Source: Streptomyces chrestomyceticus JCM 4735
GTDB lineage: Bacteria; Actinomycetota; Actinomycetes; Streptomycetales; Streptomycetaceae
Assembly: GCF_003865135.1 (NCBI RefSeq)
Contig: NZ_BHZC01000001.1
Span: 806,001-870,000 of the forward strand
Direction: 5' to 3'
DNA length: 64,000 bases
The notes under the pieces were generated by a model, which was not told the origin of the DNA, did no database searches, and saw only the letters and a list, made by a program, of their open reading frames with translations. Positions 1-8,708 of this stretch are shown here, in pieces. Position 1 is the stretch's first letter, and each line of letters begins with the position of its first letter. The translations under genes and the position numbers were made by a program.

Positions 1-3000
1 GCGCAGCGCGGGCAGGTCCAGGCTGCCGGTCAGCCGCACGGCCATGGCCATGTTGTAGGCGCCGGTGTCCTCCAGCCGGTTCGCGAACCACATGCGCTGC
101 TGCCCGAACGACAGCGGCAGGATCTCCGGCCGCCGCGCCGCGACCACGCGCGGGCGGCCGGTGCCCAGGTCGTTCAGCAGCCCGGCCAGTCCCGCGACCG
201 TGGGCGTCTCGAACAGCACGGTGAGGGGGATCTCGACGCCCAGGGCGGTACGGACCCTGCTGATCAGCCGCATGGCCAGCAGGGAGTCGCCGCCCAGGTC
301 GAAGAACCGGTCGTCGATGCCGGCCCGGTCCAGGCCCAGGACTTCGGCGAAGAGCCGGCACAGGGTCTGTTCCTGCGGGGTGCGGGGCGGGCGGCCCGAG
401 GGGGCGGCCGTGTGGCCGGGGGCGGGCAGCGCGGCCCGGTCGACCTTGCCGTTGGGCGTCAGCGGCAAGGCGTCGAGGGGGACGACGGTGCCGGGGAGCA
501 TGTGGTCGGGCAGGTGCTCGGCGGCGAAGTCCCGTAGGCCGTCCGCTGTTCCGACGACGTACGCGACCAGGCGTTTGTCGCCGGGCCGGTCCTCGCGGAC
601 GACGACCGCGGCCTGGTCCACGCCCGGTGCCCGGCCGAGGACGGCCTCGACCTCCGCCGGCTCGATCCGGAAGCCCCGGACCTTCACCTGGTCGTCGGCG
701 CGGCGCAGGAAGACCAGACGGCCGTGGCGGTCCCAGCGGACGAGGTCGCCGGTACGGTACATCCGCCCGCCGCCGTACGGGCAGGCGACGAAACGTTCCG
801 CGGTGCGCGCGGGGCGGTTCAGGTACCCGGGGGCCACGCCCCGCCCCGCGACGTACAGCTCACCGGCGACGCCGGGCGGCACCGGGCGCAGGGCCCGGTC
901 CAGGACGAAGACCCGTACGCCGTCGCGCGGTCCGCCGATCGGGAGCACCGCCGGTGCCTCCGCGCCCGGGGGGACGGTGTACGTGGTGGCGCACAGGGTG
1001 ATCTCCGTCGGCCCGTAGAGGTGGTGCAGCGTGGCGTCCGGGCAGGCTTCGGTGACGCGGGCGACGGCTTCGGCGGGGACCACGTCGCCGCCGGTCAGGA
1101 CGTGCCGGAGGCCCTTGAAGCAGTCGGGGGTCTCCTGGGCCAGCACCCGGAACAGCCCGGCGGTGACGTGGACGGCCGTCAGCGCATGGGCGGCGGTCAG
1201 CCGGGCCACGGCGCTCCCGGTCAGCTCCGCCTCCGGTGCCACCACGACACACCCGCCGTTGAGCAGCGGCACCCACAGTTCGAACGTGGCGGCGTCGAAG
1301 GCGTGCGGGGCGTGGAAGAGGACGCGCCCGGTGCCGATGCCGTCCCAGCACGTGTCCAGGGCGAGCGCCGCGACATTGTCGTGGGTGGCCGTGACGCCCT
1401 TGGGCGTGCCCGTCGATCCGGAGGTGTACATCACGTACAGGCCCGACTCCGGCGGCACCCGAACCGGGAGCGGCGCGGCCGAGAAGTCCCGCAGGAAGGC
1501 TTCCCGCAGCGCCTCCTCGCCGCTCACGACCAGCGTGGGGGCGGAGTCCTCCAGCAGGTACCGCACTCGCTCGGCCGGGTAGGACGGGTCCACCGGTACG
1601 GCCAGCGCTCCGGCCTTGGCGATGCCCAGCAGGGCGACGACCAGTCCGGCGGAGCGGGGCAGCACGACACCGACGCGGTGGCCCGGCGCCACTCCCCCGG
1701 CGTGCAGGTACCGGGCGAACCGGTTCGCCCGTGCGTCGAGCTCCGCGTACGTGAGGGTGTCCGCGCCCGAGACGACCGCGGCCGCGTCCGGGAAGCGGGC
1801 GGCGATCTCCGCGAACCGTGCGGGGACGGTCGTGCCCGGCGCGGCCTCCCGGCCGGTGTTCACCTCGGTGAGCAGCCGGGTCTCCTCGCCGTCCAGCAGG
1901 ACGCCGGTCTCGCTCACCCGCAGCGCCGGGTCCGCGGTGAGCCGGGCGAGGACCGCGGTGAGCCGGGCGGCCAGCAGGGCGGCCGTCTCCCGGTCGAAGA
2001 GTTCCGCGTTGTGCCAGAGCCCGCCGTCGATGCCGCCGGGCCGGCCGTCCGCGTCGTGGCGTTCGGTGAGGTTGAGGTAGAGGTCGAAGAGGCCGAACGT
2101 CAGGTCGTCGCGCGCCGCCTCGATGCCGACCCGCTCGGGTACGGCGGTCAGGCCGGGCAGGTCCCAGGCGGAGCCGGGCGAGTCCTCCATCACCAGCAGC
2201 ACCTGGAACAGCGGGTGGCGGGCCAGCGAGCGGTCCGGGTTGAGCACGCCGACGAGGTGTTCGAAGGGCAGGTCCTGGTGGGCCTCGGCGGCGCGGCCGG
2301 TGGCGCGGACCCGCCGTACCAGGTCGGTGAAGGCGGGATCTCCGGAGAGGTCCGTGCGCAGGACCAGGGTGTTGGCCACGAACCCGACCAGGTCCCGGAG
2401 CGTCGGGTCGGTCCGTCCGTCGACCGGGGAGCCGATGGGGATGTCGTCCCCCGCGCCCAGGCGCGAGAGCAGGACGGCGAGCGCGGCCCGCACGACCGTG
2501 AGCGGGGTGGCGTCGCAGTCGTCCGCGATCTTCAGCAGGGCCCGGTGGGTGTCCGGCGGGATGCGGACCGGCACCGAACTCCCCTCGTGCCGGGGCTCGG
2601 CGGGACGCGGCCGGTCACAGGGCAGGTCCAGTTGGGCGGGCAGGCCCGCCAGGGCCTGGCGCCAGTAGGCGAGCTGCCGCCCGTACACGCTCTGCGGGTC
2701 CTGCTCGGCGCCGAGCAGTTCCTGCTGCCGCCGGGCGAAGTCGGTGTACGCGACGGGCGGCGGCGGCCACTCCGGCGTCCGGCCCCGCGACCGGGCGGCG
2801 TAGGCATGTGACAGGTCGCGGGCCAGCACCTCCAGGGACCGGCCGTCGACGGCGATGTGGTGCACCACCAGCAGCAGGACGTGCTCGCGCGGGGAGAGGG
2901 CGTACAGCGTCGCCCGGCACGGCGGCTCGGCCCGCAGGTCGAACTGCCGGCCCGCTTCGGCGGCGAGGACCGGCGCCAGTTCCTCCTCGGTGACGCCTCG

Positions 3001-3285
3001 GTTCCCGAGCCCGGCCGGCGGTTCGTCCCGTACCCGCTGCCAGGTCTCCCCGTCCGCCTCGGCGAAGACCGTACGCAGTGCCTCGTGGCGCCCGACGACA
3101 TCGGCCCACGCCGCTTCCAGCGCCGCCGTGTGCAGCCTGCCGACGAGCCGGACGGCCATGGCCATCGTGTACGCGGTGCCCGCGTTCTCCAGCCTGTTGA
3201 CGAACCACATCCGCTGCTGACCGAACGACAACGGAAATCCCGTCGGTTCCGTCAGGTCACCGCGGTTATTCCGGTTTCCGCGCAC
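1..3285 (-). CDS. Nonribosomal peptide synthetase, partial (C-A-PCP-C...), Hpg-like A domain
   Basis: This enzyme selects an amino acid as its adenylate, loads it on a carrier protein and condenses it into a peptide. It begins at a GTG preceded by GGGGGGAG and 1095 codons lie in the window; the rest is off the left edge. Domains: condensation (residues ~1-430, HHIAVDG near 140), adenylation (~450-940, YTSGSTG near 618, FDAATFELW near 661, YGPTE near 755), PCP (LGGDS, serine near 998), then the first ~40 residues of a second condensation domain. Read against GrsA, the specificity positions are D-A-F-H-L-G-L-L-C-K, one residue from the 4-hydroxyphenylglycine code DIFHLGLLCK. A substrate of this type is inferred. 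No Hpg biosynthesis gene is visible. A two-component system lies 160 bp upstream on the same strand. An N-terminal C domain means it accepts an acyl or peptidyl donor from elsewhere. Confidence 0.95.
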   Translation of the reverse strand, partial: MRGNRNNRGDLTEPTGFPLSFGQQRMWFVNRLENAGTAYTMAMAVRLVGRLHTAALEAAWADVVGRHEALRTVFAEADGETWQRVRDEPPAGLGNRGVTEEELAPVLAAEAGRQFDLRAEPPCRATLYALSPREHVLLLVVHHIAVDGRSLEVLARDLSHAYAARSRGRTPEWPPPPVAYTDFARRQQELLGAEQDPQSVYGRQLAYWRQALAGLPAQLDLPCDRPRPAEPRHEGSSVPVRIPPDTHRALLKIADDCDATPLTVVRAALAVLLSRLGAGDDIPIGSPVDGRTDPTLRDLVGFVANTLVLRTDLSGDPAFTDLVRRVRATGRAAEAHQDLPFEHLVGVLNPDRSLARHPLFQVLLVMEDSPGSAWDLPGLTAVPERVGIEAARDDLTFGLFDLYLNLTERHDADGRPGGIDGGLWHNAELFDRETAALLAARLTAVLARLTADPALRVSETGVLLDGEETRLLTEVNTGREAAPGTTVPARFAEIAARFPDAAAVVSGADTLTYAELDARANRFARYLHAGGVAPGHRVGVVLPRSAGLVVALLGIAKAGALAVPVDPSYPAERVRYLLEDSAPTLVVSGEEALREAFLRDFSAAPLPVRVPPESGLYVMYTSGSTGTPKGVTATHDNVAALALDTCWDGIGTGRVLFHAPHAFDAATFELWVPLLNGGCVVVAPEAELTGSAVARLTAAHALTAVHVTAGLFRVLAQETPDCFKGLRHVLTGGDVVPAEAVARVTEACPDATLHHLYGPTEITLCATTYTVPPGAEAPAVLPIGGPRDGVRVFVLDRALRPVPPGVAGELYVAGRGVAPGYLNRPARTAERFVACPYGGGRMYRTGDLVRWDRHGRLVFLRRADDQVKVRGFRIEPAEVEAVLGRAPGVDQAAVVVREDRPGDKRLVAYVVGTADGLRDFAAEHLPDHMLPGTVVPLDALPLTPNGKVDRAALPAPGHTAAPSGRPPRTPQEQTLCRLFAEVLGLDRAGIDDRFFDLGGDSLLAMRLISRVRTALGVEIPLTVLFETPTVAGLAGLLNDLGTGRPRVVAARRPEILPLSFGQQRMWFANRLEDTGAYNMAMAVRLTGSLDLPALR

Positions 3286-3445
3286 GCCGAGCTCCCCCCG
3301 AAGAATTACAACGCCGCGCGCCACACCGTTATCCGGGGCGCGCGGCGGCAGCTCTTGCGGCGAACATACCCGTAACGCGTCGGGCCCGCGCACTGTCCAG
3401 GCAGCGGAATATTGACGTCCAGAAGAAGGGGAATTCCCTGCGGCC

Positions 3446-4741
3446 TCAGTGGACTACGGGCGGGAATTCGACCCGGATTTCGAGACCGCCTTCCGGCAGC
3501 GCCTCGGCGTGCAGATCCGCGTCGTGGGCGGCCGCGATGGCGGCGACGATGGACAGGCCGATGCCCTGGCCGTCGTGGCCGCCGAGCCGGGTCGCGCGCA
3601 GCCGCTGGAACGGCTGGAAGATCAGTTCGAGCTGGGACGGGAGGACTTCGGGCCCGGTGTTGCGGACGCTCAGCGCCGGTCGGCCCGCGCACAGGCCCGT
3701 CCGCACCCGTACCTGTCCGCCGGGCACGTTGTGCCGGACCGCGTTGTCGACCAGGTTGATGATCAGGCGCTCGACCAGCGGCGGGTCGCCCAGCACGGCG
3801 GCCGGCGCCAGCTCGCCGCCGATCCGCACCCCGGCCGGGCCGTCGGTGTCCCGCGGCCGGTCCAGGTGGTCGGCGGCCAGCGCCGCCAGCTCCACCGGCA
3901 CCCGCCGGTCCAGCCCGCGCTGGCTGCGCGCCAGCGTCAGCAGCGCCTCGATCAGCTTCTCCTGCCGGGCGTTGCTGCCCAGCACGCGGACGCACGTCTC
4001 CCGCAGTTCGGCGGCGCTCGCGTCCGGGTCGGCGAGGGTGATCTCCAGCAGGCTGCGTTCGAAGGTGAGCGGGGTGCGCAGCTCGTGGGAGGCGTTGGCG
4101 ACGAACCTGCGCTGCGCCTCGAAGGCGCCCTCCAGGTGGTCGAGCAGCGCGTCGAACGTGTCGGCCAGGTCCTTGATCTCGTCGGACGGTCCGGGGGCGC
4201 CCAGCCGCCGGTGCAGGTCGTTGGCCGAGATCTCCTTCGCGGTGTCCGCCATGGTGCGCAGCGGCCGCAGCGCCCGGCCGGCCATCAGCCAGCCCAGCCA
4301 CACCGACAGGAAGGTCAGCAGGACCAGCGCGATCCCGGAGGAGGTGAGCAGCTTCTCCAGGTAGTCGCTGCGCTGCTGTTGGAGCTGCTGCTCCAGGTCC
4401 ACGGTCGGCGCCGGTACGTCGGCGCCGAGGCCGAGGCCGCTGGGGGTCACGGACGCGGCCGGCGGGGCGGGCGGCTCGACACCGGCCCACGGCGGGCGGC
4501 CGGCCACCAGCAGGTAGACCACGGTGAGCAGCAGCACCCCGGTGACCAGGAAGAGCGCCCCGTACAGGAGGGTCAGGCGGAGCCGGATGGTCCAGCGGAC
4601 CTTGGCGAAGGGGCCGGAGGCGGGACGGCCGGAAGGGGGGCGGCCGTCGGCGGACCGGCCGGGCGCCGACCGGCCCCGCTTCGGGTCGCCGGACGGGCGT
4701 CCGCCGGACGTACGGCGGACCGGGCGGAGTGTGCGGCGCAT
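3446..4741 (-). CDS. Membrane sensor histidine kinase
   Basis: Two-component sensor kinase, 431 residues. A basic, proline- and glycine-rich cytoplasmic N-terminus (1-50) is followed by a membrane segment at ~55-80. A short extracytoplasmic loop contains a Gln-rich stretch, and a second membrane segment lies at ~134-155. Then come a HAMP region, the phosphoacceptor motif SHELRTPLT, an N box ([13 protein letters not shown]) and a G box (GQGIGLSIV). It lies 13 bp downstream of the response regulator and is surely cotranscribed with it. The small sensory loop suggests it senses membrane or cell-wall state rather than a bulky ligand; this is inference. The NRPS gene starts 160 bp further downstream on the same strand, so read-through into it is possible. 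Confidence 0.93.
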   Translation of the reverse strand: MRRTLRPVRRTSGGRPSGDPKRGRSAPGRSADGRPPSGRPASGPFAKVRWTIRLRLTLLYGALFLVTGVLLLTVVYLLVAGRPPWAGVEPPAPPAASVTPSGLGLGADVPAPTVDLEQQLQQQRSDYLEKLLTSSGIALVLLTFLSVWLGWLMAGRALRPLRTMADTAKEISANDLHRRLGAPGPSDEIKDLADTFDALLDHLEGAFEAQRRFVANASHELRTPLTFERSLLEITLADPDASAAELRETCVRVLGSNARQEKLIEALLTLARSQRGLDRRVPVELAALAADHLDRPRDTDGPAGVRIGGELAPAAVLGDPPLVERLIINLVDNAVRHNVPGGQVRVRTGLCAGRPALSVRNTGPEVLPSQLELIFQPFQRLRATRLGGHDGQGIGLSIVAAIAAAHDADLHAEALPEGGLEIRVEFPPVVH

Positions 4742-4754
4742 CCCCGGCCTCCCC

Positions 4755-5408
4755 TCAGATCCGATAACCGGCCTGGGCGACGGTCTCGATGAGCGGCGGG
4801 TCGCCCAGCTTGCGCCGCAGCCGGCTCACGGTCACCTTGACCGTGTTGGTGAACGGGTCGGCGGCCTCGTCCCAGGCCCGCTCCAGCAACTCCTCGGCGG
4901 AGACCACCCGCCCGCCGGCCGCCAGCAGCAGTTCGAGCACCGCGAACTCCTTGGGGCTGAGGTCGAGCCGGGTGCCCGCGCGCTGCGCGGTGCGCTTGCC
5001 CGGGTCCAGCTTGAGGTCGGCGTGGCACAGCACCGGCGGCAGCGCGGGCTGGCTGCGGCGGCTCAGGGCCCGGATCCGGGCGACCAGTTCGGCGAAGGCG
5101 AACGGCTTGGGCAGGTAGTCGTCGGCGCCGCTGGTCAGGCCCTCGACCCGGTCCTCGATCGTGGCGGCGGCGGTCAGCATCAGCACCCGCGCCGGGTAGC
5201 CCTCGGTGATCAGCGTCTGGCACACCTCGTCGCCGTGCAGACCGGGCAGGTCGCGGTCGAGGACGACGACCTCGTACCGGTTGACGGCGGTGCGCTCCAG
5301 CGCGGCCGTCCCGTCCAGGACGACGTCGACCGCCATGCCTTCCCGGCGCAGGCCCGCGGCCAGCGTCTCCGCGAGATCGCGATGATCCTCCACCACCAGA
5401 ATCCGCAT
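4755..5408 (-). CDS. OmpR/PhoB-family response regulator
   Basis: DNA-binding partner of the adjacent kinase, about 217 residues. The receiver domain (1-115) shows the acidic pair in VVEDH, the phosphoacceptor aspartate in VVLDRDLPG, the conserved threonine region LMLTAAA and the lysine in LPKPF. The C-terminal winged helix (~130-217) contains LSPKEFAVLELLL and VSRLRRKLG, typical of OmpR-type regulators. I chose the ATG at 5408 because GGTGGGG sits just upstream; a GTG nine bases earlier is possible. The gene is divergent from a secreted-protein gene, and the shared intergenic region carries GTAACCGC repeats that look like its own binding sites. Confidence 0.93.
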   Translation of the reverse strand: MRILVVEDHRDLAETLAAGLRREGMAVDVVLDGTAALERTAVNRYEVVVLDRDLPGLHGDEVCQTLITEGYPARVLMLTAAATIEDRVEGLTSGADDYLPKPFAFAELVARIRALSRRSQPALPPVLCHADLKLDPGKRTAQRAGTRLDLSPKEFAVLELLLAAGGRVVSAEELLERAWDEAADPFTNTVKVTVSRLRRKLGDPPLIETVAQAGYRI

Positions 5409-5454
5409 GGCCCCCACCGTCGCTTCGGCACCGTTGTCTGTGATCTTGCACGGT

Positions 5455-5531
5455 GGGCGGTTACCGCGGTGTAAGGGCTGATCGGGGGTTACAGACGCCT
5501 AACACCCGATGTTCCGCCGCGGTAACCGCCC
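5455..5531. promoter_or_regulatory. Divergent control region with a 15-bp perfect inverted repeat
   Basis: GGGCGGTTACCGCGG (5455-5469) and its exact reverse complement CCGCGGTAACCGCCC (5517-5531) flank 47 bp between the response regulator and the secreted-protein gene. On the minus strand a third similar element, GTTA followed 11 bp later by GTAACC, lies at about 5486-5504. The half-site GTAACCGC recurs twice at 6186-6204 with 11-bp spacing, the spacing used by OmpR/PhoB regulators. Binding by the neighbouring response regulator is inferred. Confidence 0.6.
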
Positions 5532-5578
5532 GGTTGCTGAACTGGCTTCCAGACATCCAGCGTCCCAGAGGAGTTGAC

Positions 5579-6106
5579 ATGTCGGCACCGTCCGAAGAAG
5601 AAACACCACCCCGCAGGAAGCGCAGGCTGTTCGCCGTACCGCTGCTCGTCGCGGCACTGGCGGCCGGCGGGACCGCCCTGGTGCTCCAGACCTCGTCGTC
5701 CGCGGCCCCGGCCGCCTCGTCGCAGTCCGTCGCCGGTGCGGCGCAGGCAGCGTCCTCGACGTCCGCTTCGGCCGGTACGGGCAAGGCGGCCACCGGGGAC
5801 TCGGCGACGCGGGAGCGGCAGGCCGAGGCGTTCACGCAGTGCATGAAGGACAACGGGATCAAGGACTTCCCGGGGATCACCATCAAGGAGAACGGGCAGC
5901 TCCAGCTCAAGGCCGGCGGCAACATCAACCCGGTCTCCAAGGCGTACCGGGCCGCGGCCAAGGCCTGCGCGTCGAAACTGCCCGAGAACAGCAGCCTGCC
6001 GAAGGAGCCCACGGCGGTGACGCCCGAGACTCCGCAGCTCGGTTTCACCTGCACCGAGGACTGCCCGGCAGCGCCCAAGGCACCGAGTCTGCCTTCCGAG
6101 TTCTGA
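5579..6106 (+). CDS. Membrane-anchored secreted protein of unknown function
   Basis: 175 residues, starting at an ATG preceded by GAGGAG. A charged N-terminus with an RRKRR cluster is followed by one hydrophobic segment (~20-36), then a long Ala/Ser/Thr linker, so the protein is probably anchored with its C-terminal domain outside the membrane. That domain contains QCMKDNGIKDFPG, a pattern I associate with extracytoplasmic proteins found beside two-component systems and efflux genes in actinomycetes. Two further cysteines lie near the C-terminus (FTCTEDC). No enzymatic motif is visible. It is transcribed divergently from the response regulator and shares its repeat-rich control region, which suggests regulation by, or accessory sensing for, that system. 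Confidence 0.8.
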   Translation: MSAPSEEETPPRRKRRLFAVPLLVAALAAGGTALVLQTSSSAAPAASSQSVAGAAQAASSTSASAGTGKAATGDSATRERQAEAFTQCMKDNGIKDFPGITIKENGQLQLKAGGNINPVSKAYRAAAKACASKLPENSSLPKEPTAVTPETPQLGFTCTEDCPAAPKAPSLPSEF

Positions 6107-6120
6107 CCTTCCGGCAGTAC

Positions 6121-6149
6121 GTCCAACCGCCTCCATTGGGCGGTTGGAC
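6121..6149 (+). terminator. Hairpin terminator after the secreted-protein gene
   Basis: A perfect 11-bp stem, GTCCAACCGCC/GGCGGTTGGAC, with a 7-nt loop starts 14 bp after the stop codon. No long T tract follows, as is usual in Streptomyces. Confidence 0.7.
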
Positions 6150-6185
6150 ATTCTCGGTATGCCCCTATTCCATGGAATCCGGCCT

Positions 6186-6204
6186 GTAACCGCGGCGTAA
6201 CCGC
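6186..6204 (+). promoter_or_regulatory. Direct-repeat operator candidate upstream of the PBP gene
   Basis: GTAACCGC occurs at 6186-6193 and 6197-6204, so the start-to-start spacing is 11 bp. The same half-site lies in the inverted repeat at 5455-5531. The 451-bp gap (6107-6557) otherwise holds the terminator at 6121-6149, a GC-rich stretch with no convincing gene, and a -10-like TAGGGT at 6546-6551. That hexamer ends only 6 bases before the PBP GTG, consistent with a leaderless transcript. Confidence 0.5.
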
Positions 6205-6557
6205 ACACCCGGCATCATGGAAGATTCGCACCACGCCCAGGAATTCCGGCCGTTGTTCGAATAACCGCTCCATTCGGTCCACCGGGCCCGGCGGCCGCCG
6301 AATTCCATGGCCTCCCCCAGGGCCGCCGGAGACCACGCGGCCGCCCCGGCCGTCCCCCGTGCGCACGACGACCGGCCGGGGCGCCGCACCCCGGTCTCCG
6401 GCGGTCCGCCCCGCCGCCGGCCAGCCGTACCGCACCGCGGCCGGCCGGCGGCTCCACCATCGAAACCGTCGCCGCGTCGCCCCCGCGCCAGGGAAACGTA
6501 ACGTTTTCGTGGCAGAGCAGAACATTCGTACGGGGAGTAATCCCATAGGGTCGAGCG

Positions 6558-8603
6558 GTGATCGAACGTCGAAAAGGGGCACACGCCCGGACCACCGCCG
6601 CCGCGGGCGGCCGCTGGTCCGTCCTCAACCGGTGGTGGGCCGCGAACCGCCGCAGACTCCGGCTCCGCCGCCCGGCCTACCCGCGCCCGGGGCGCACCGG
6701 CTTCCGGCGCTGGGTGCCGTCCTGGCGCCAGACGCTGGGACTGGGCGGATCCTGCTTCGGCGCCCTGGCCATCCTTCTGGCGATCATGTACGCACGCACC
6801 GAGATACCCGCCGACCTCAACGCGTTCGCCACCCAGCAGGACAACGTCTACTACTGGGCCGACGGCACCGAGATGGCCCGTACCGGCGACATCAACCGGC
6901 AGGACACACCGCTCGACGCCGTCCCCGAACACGTCCGCTGGGCCGCGCTCGCCGCCGAGAACGAGACGTTCTACTCCGACAGCGGCATCTCGCCCAGCGG
7001 CATGGTGCGGGCCGTGACCCGGATGGTCACCGGGGGCGACACCCAGGGCGGCTCCACCATCACCCAGCAGTACGTGAAGAACGCGTACCTCAACCAGGAC
7101 CAGACCTTCACCCGCAAGCTCAGCGAGATGTTCATCGCGATCAAGCTCGACAACAAGATGACCAAGGACGAGATCCTCGAACGCTATCTGAACACGAGCT
7201 GGTTCGGGCGCGGCACCTACGGCATCCAGCGTGCCGCGCACGCCTACTACGGCAAGGACGCCGCCCAGCTCAACGCCAGCGAGGGCGCGTTCCTCGCCTC
7301 GCTCCTCAAAGGCGCCGCGCTGTACGACCCGGCGCTCGGCGCCGAGCCCCGCAAGCGCGCGGTGGAGCGCTGGAACTGGGTGCTCGACCGGATGGTGGCC
7401 ATCGGCAAGCTCTCGCCCGAGGAGCGGGCCCGCTACACCCGCTTCCCCGAGCCGCAGGCCCCGCCCAAGCCCGCCGGGCTGACCGGCCAGAACGGCTACC
7501 TCGTGGAGACCGCCCGGGCCTACGTCGGCGCGCACACCGACATCTCCGAGAAGGAGTTCGCCCTCGGCGGCTACCAGATCCACACCACCTTCGAAGCCCC
7601 CCGGATGGCCGCGCTGACCCGGGCCGTCGAGTCCGTACGGGCCAAGCTCGACCCGGGCCGCCGCGCCGCCGACCGCCACGCGCGGATCGGCGCGGCCTCG
7701 GTGACCACGGACGGGCGGATCGTGGCCCTGTACGGCGGTCCCGACTACCTCAAGCAGGGCTTCAACGACGCCAACTCCTCGGTGGTGCCGGCGGGCAGCG
7801 CCTTCACGCCGTTCGTCTACGCGGCGGCGCTGCGCGACGGCGTCGAGCGCGAGCGCGGCAAGCCCCGTACCCCGGTCACGCCGGCCACGGTCTACGACGG
7901 CAACAACAAGATCACGCTGCGGACGCCGGAGGGCCCGTACTGGGACCGTGCCGGAAGGATCGCCAAGGCGGAGAACGACGGCGGGAAGTCCTGGGGCAGG
8001 ATTCCCCTGAAGAGCGCGGTCGCGCAGTCCGTCAACAGCAGCATCATGCAGTTGGGCATGGACGTGGGCCTGGAGCGGGTCGGCAAGGTGGGGGTGCAGA
8101 CCGGGCTGCTGGAGAGCAGCCTCGGCGAGAAGCTGCCGTCCTTCGCCCTGGGCACCGCCACGCCCAGCGCGATCCGTATGGCCGACGCGTACGCGACGTT
8201 CGCGGGCCGGGGCAAGCACAGCGAGCCGTACTCGGTCGGCAAGCTCATGCGCAACGGCAGCGACGTGCCGGTCGAGAAGCCGGCCGCCGCGCAGGTGCTG
8301 CCGCAGGACGTGGCGGGCGCCGTGGACGACGCGCTGCGCGAGGCCGTCAGCCGGGGCTCGGCCACCGCGGCGAAGGCGGCGGGCCCGGGAGCGGCCGGCA
8401 AGACGGGCACCGAGCAGGACAACAAGTCGGCCTGGTTCGTCGGCTACCGGGGCACCGTGTCGACCGCCGTCTCGCTCGCCCGCATCGACCCCAAGAGCCA
8501 GGAGCTGCTGCCGCTGGACGGCATCGGCGGCCGGGCGAAGGGCGCGGTCGGCAGTTCGTACCCGACCGACATCTGGACGCGCTACATGACCGCCACCCGG
8601 TAG
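6558..8603 (+). CDS. Class A penicillin-binding protein with altered SxxK motif
   Basis: Bifunctional-type peptidoglycan synthase, 681 residues, with a basic cytoplasmic tail and one membrane anchor at ~60-80. The GT51 transglycosylase domain is intact in outline: ENETFYSDSG (catalytic Glu), GGSTITQQ, RKLSE and the YLN...GxGTYGIQ region. The transpeptidase domain keeps SVN and KTGT, but the active-site motif that should read SxxK is S-A-F-T (residues 414-417, in AGSAFTPF). The general-base lysine is therefore threonine. The domain is probably catalytically impaired or insensitive to beta-lactams, or works only as a glycosyltransferase; this is inference. The GTG start is supported by a TAGGGT -10 element six bases upstream, which implies a leaderless message. 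The preceding GTAACCGC repeats suggest control by the neighbouring two-component system. Confidence 0.92.
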   Translation: MIERRKGAHARTTAAAGGRWSVLNRWWAANRRRLRLRRPAYPRPGRTGFRRWVPSWRQTLGLGGSCFGALAILLAIMYARTEIPADLNAFATQQDNVYYWADGTEMARTGDINRQDTPLDAVPEHVRWAALAAENETFYSDSGISPSGMVRAVTRMVTGGDTQGGSTITQQYVKNAYLNQDQTFTRKLSEMFIAIKLDNKMTKDEILERYLNTSWFGRGTYGIQRAAHAYYGKDAAQLNASEGAFLASLLKGAALYDPALGAEPRKRAVERWNWVLDRMVAIGKLSPEERARYTRFPEPQAPPKPAGLTGQNGYLVETARAYVGAHTDISEKEFALGGYQIHTTFEAPRMAALTRAVESVRAKLDPGRRAADRHARIGAASVTTDGRIVALYGGPDYLKQGFNDANSSVVPAGSAFTPFVYAAALRDGVERERGKPRTPVTPATVYDGNNKITLRTPEGPYWDRAGRIAKAENDGGKSWGRIPLKSAVAQSVNSSIMQLGMDVGLERVGKVGVQTGLLESSLGEKLPSFALGTATPSAIRMADAYATFAGRGKHSEPYSVGKLMRNGSDVPVEKPAAAQVLPQDVAGAVDDALREAVSRGSATAAKAAGPGAAGKTGTEQDNKSAWFVGYRGTVSTAVSLARIDPKSQELLPLDGIGGRAKGAVGSSYPTDIWTRYMTATR

Positions 8604-8617
8604 GGGCGCAGACCGGG

Positions 8618-8667
8618 AAAGCCCCCGGCCCGCGTCCCTGTTCCCGGGACCGCGGGCCGGGGGCTTT
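8618..8667. terminator. Strong bidirectional terminator
   Basis: A 17-bp perfect outer stem (AAAGCCCCCGGCCCGCG, 8618-8634, with its complement at 8651-8667) encloses an inner TCCC/GGGA pairing. It sits between the convergent PBP and deacetylase-like genes. The A and T tails on both strands fit termination in both directions. Confidence 0.85.
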
Positions 8668-8708
8668 CGCGTGCTCCCGGTGTACCGTCGGCCGTCGCCG
8701 TCGCCGGG

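Noticed and set aside
724..2811. A 695-codon plus-strand open frame across the left NRPS
   Set aside because: It is antisense to a clear C-A-PCP enzyme; its translation is Arg/Gly/Val-rich without domains. High GC content removes stop codons from non-coding frames.
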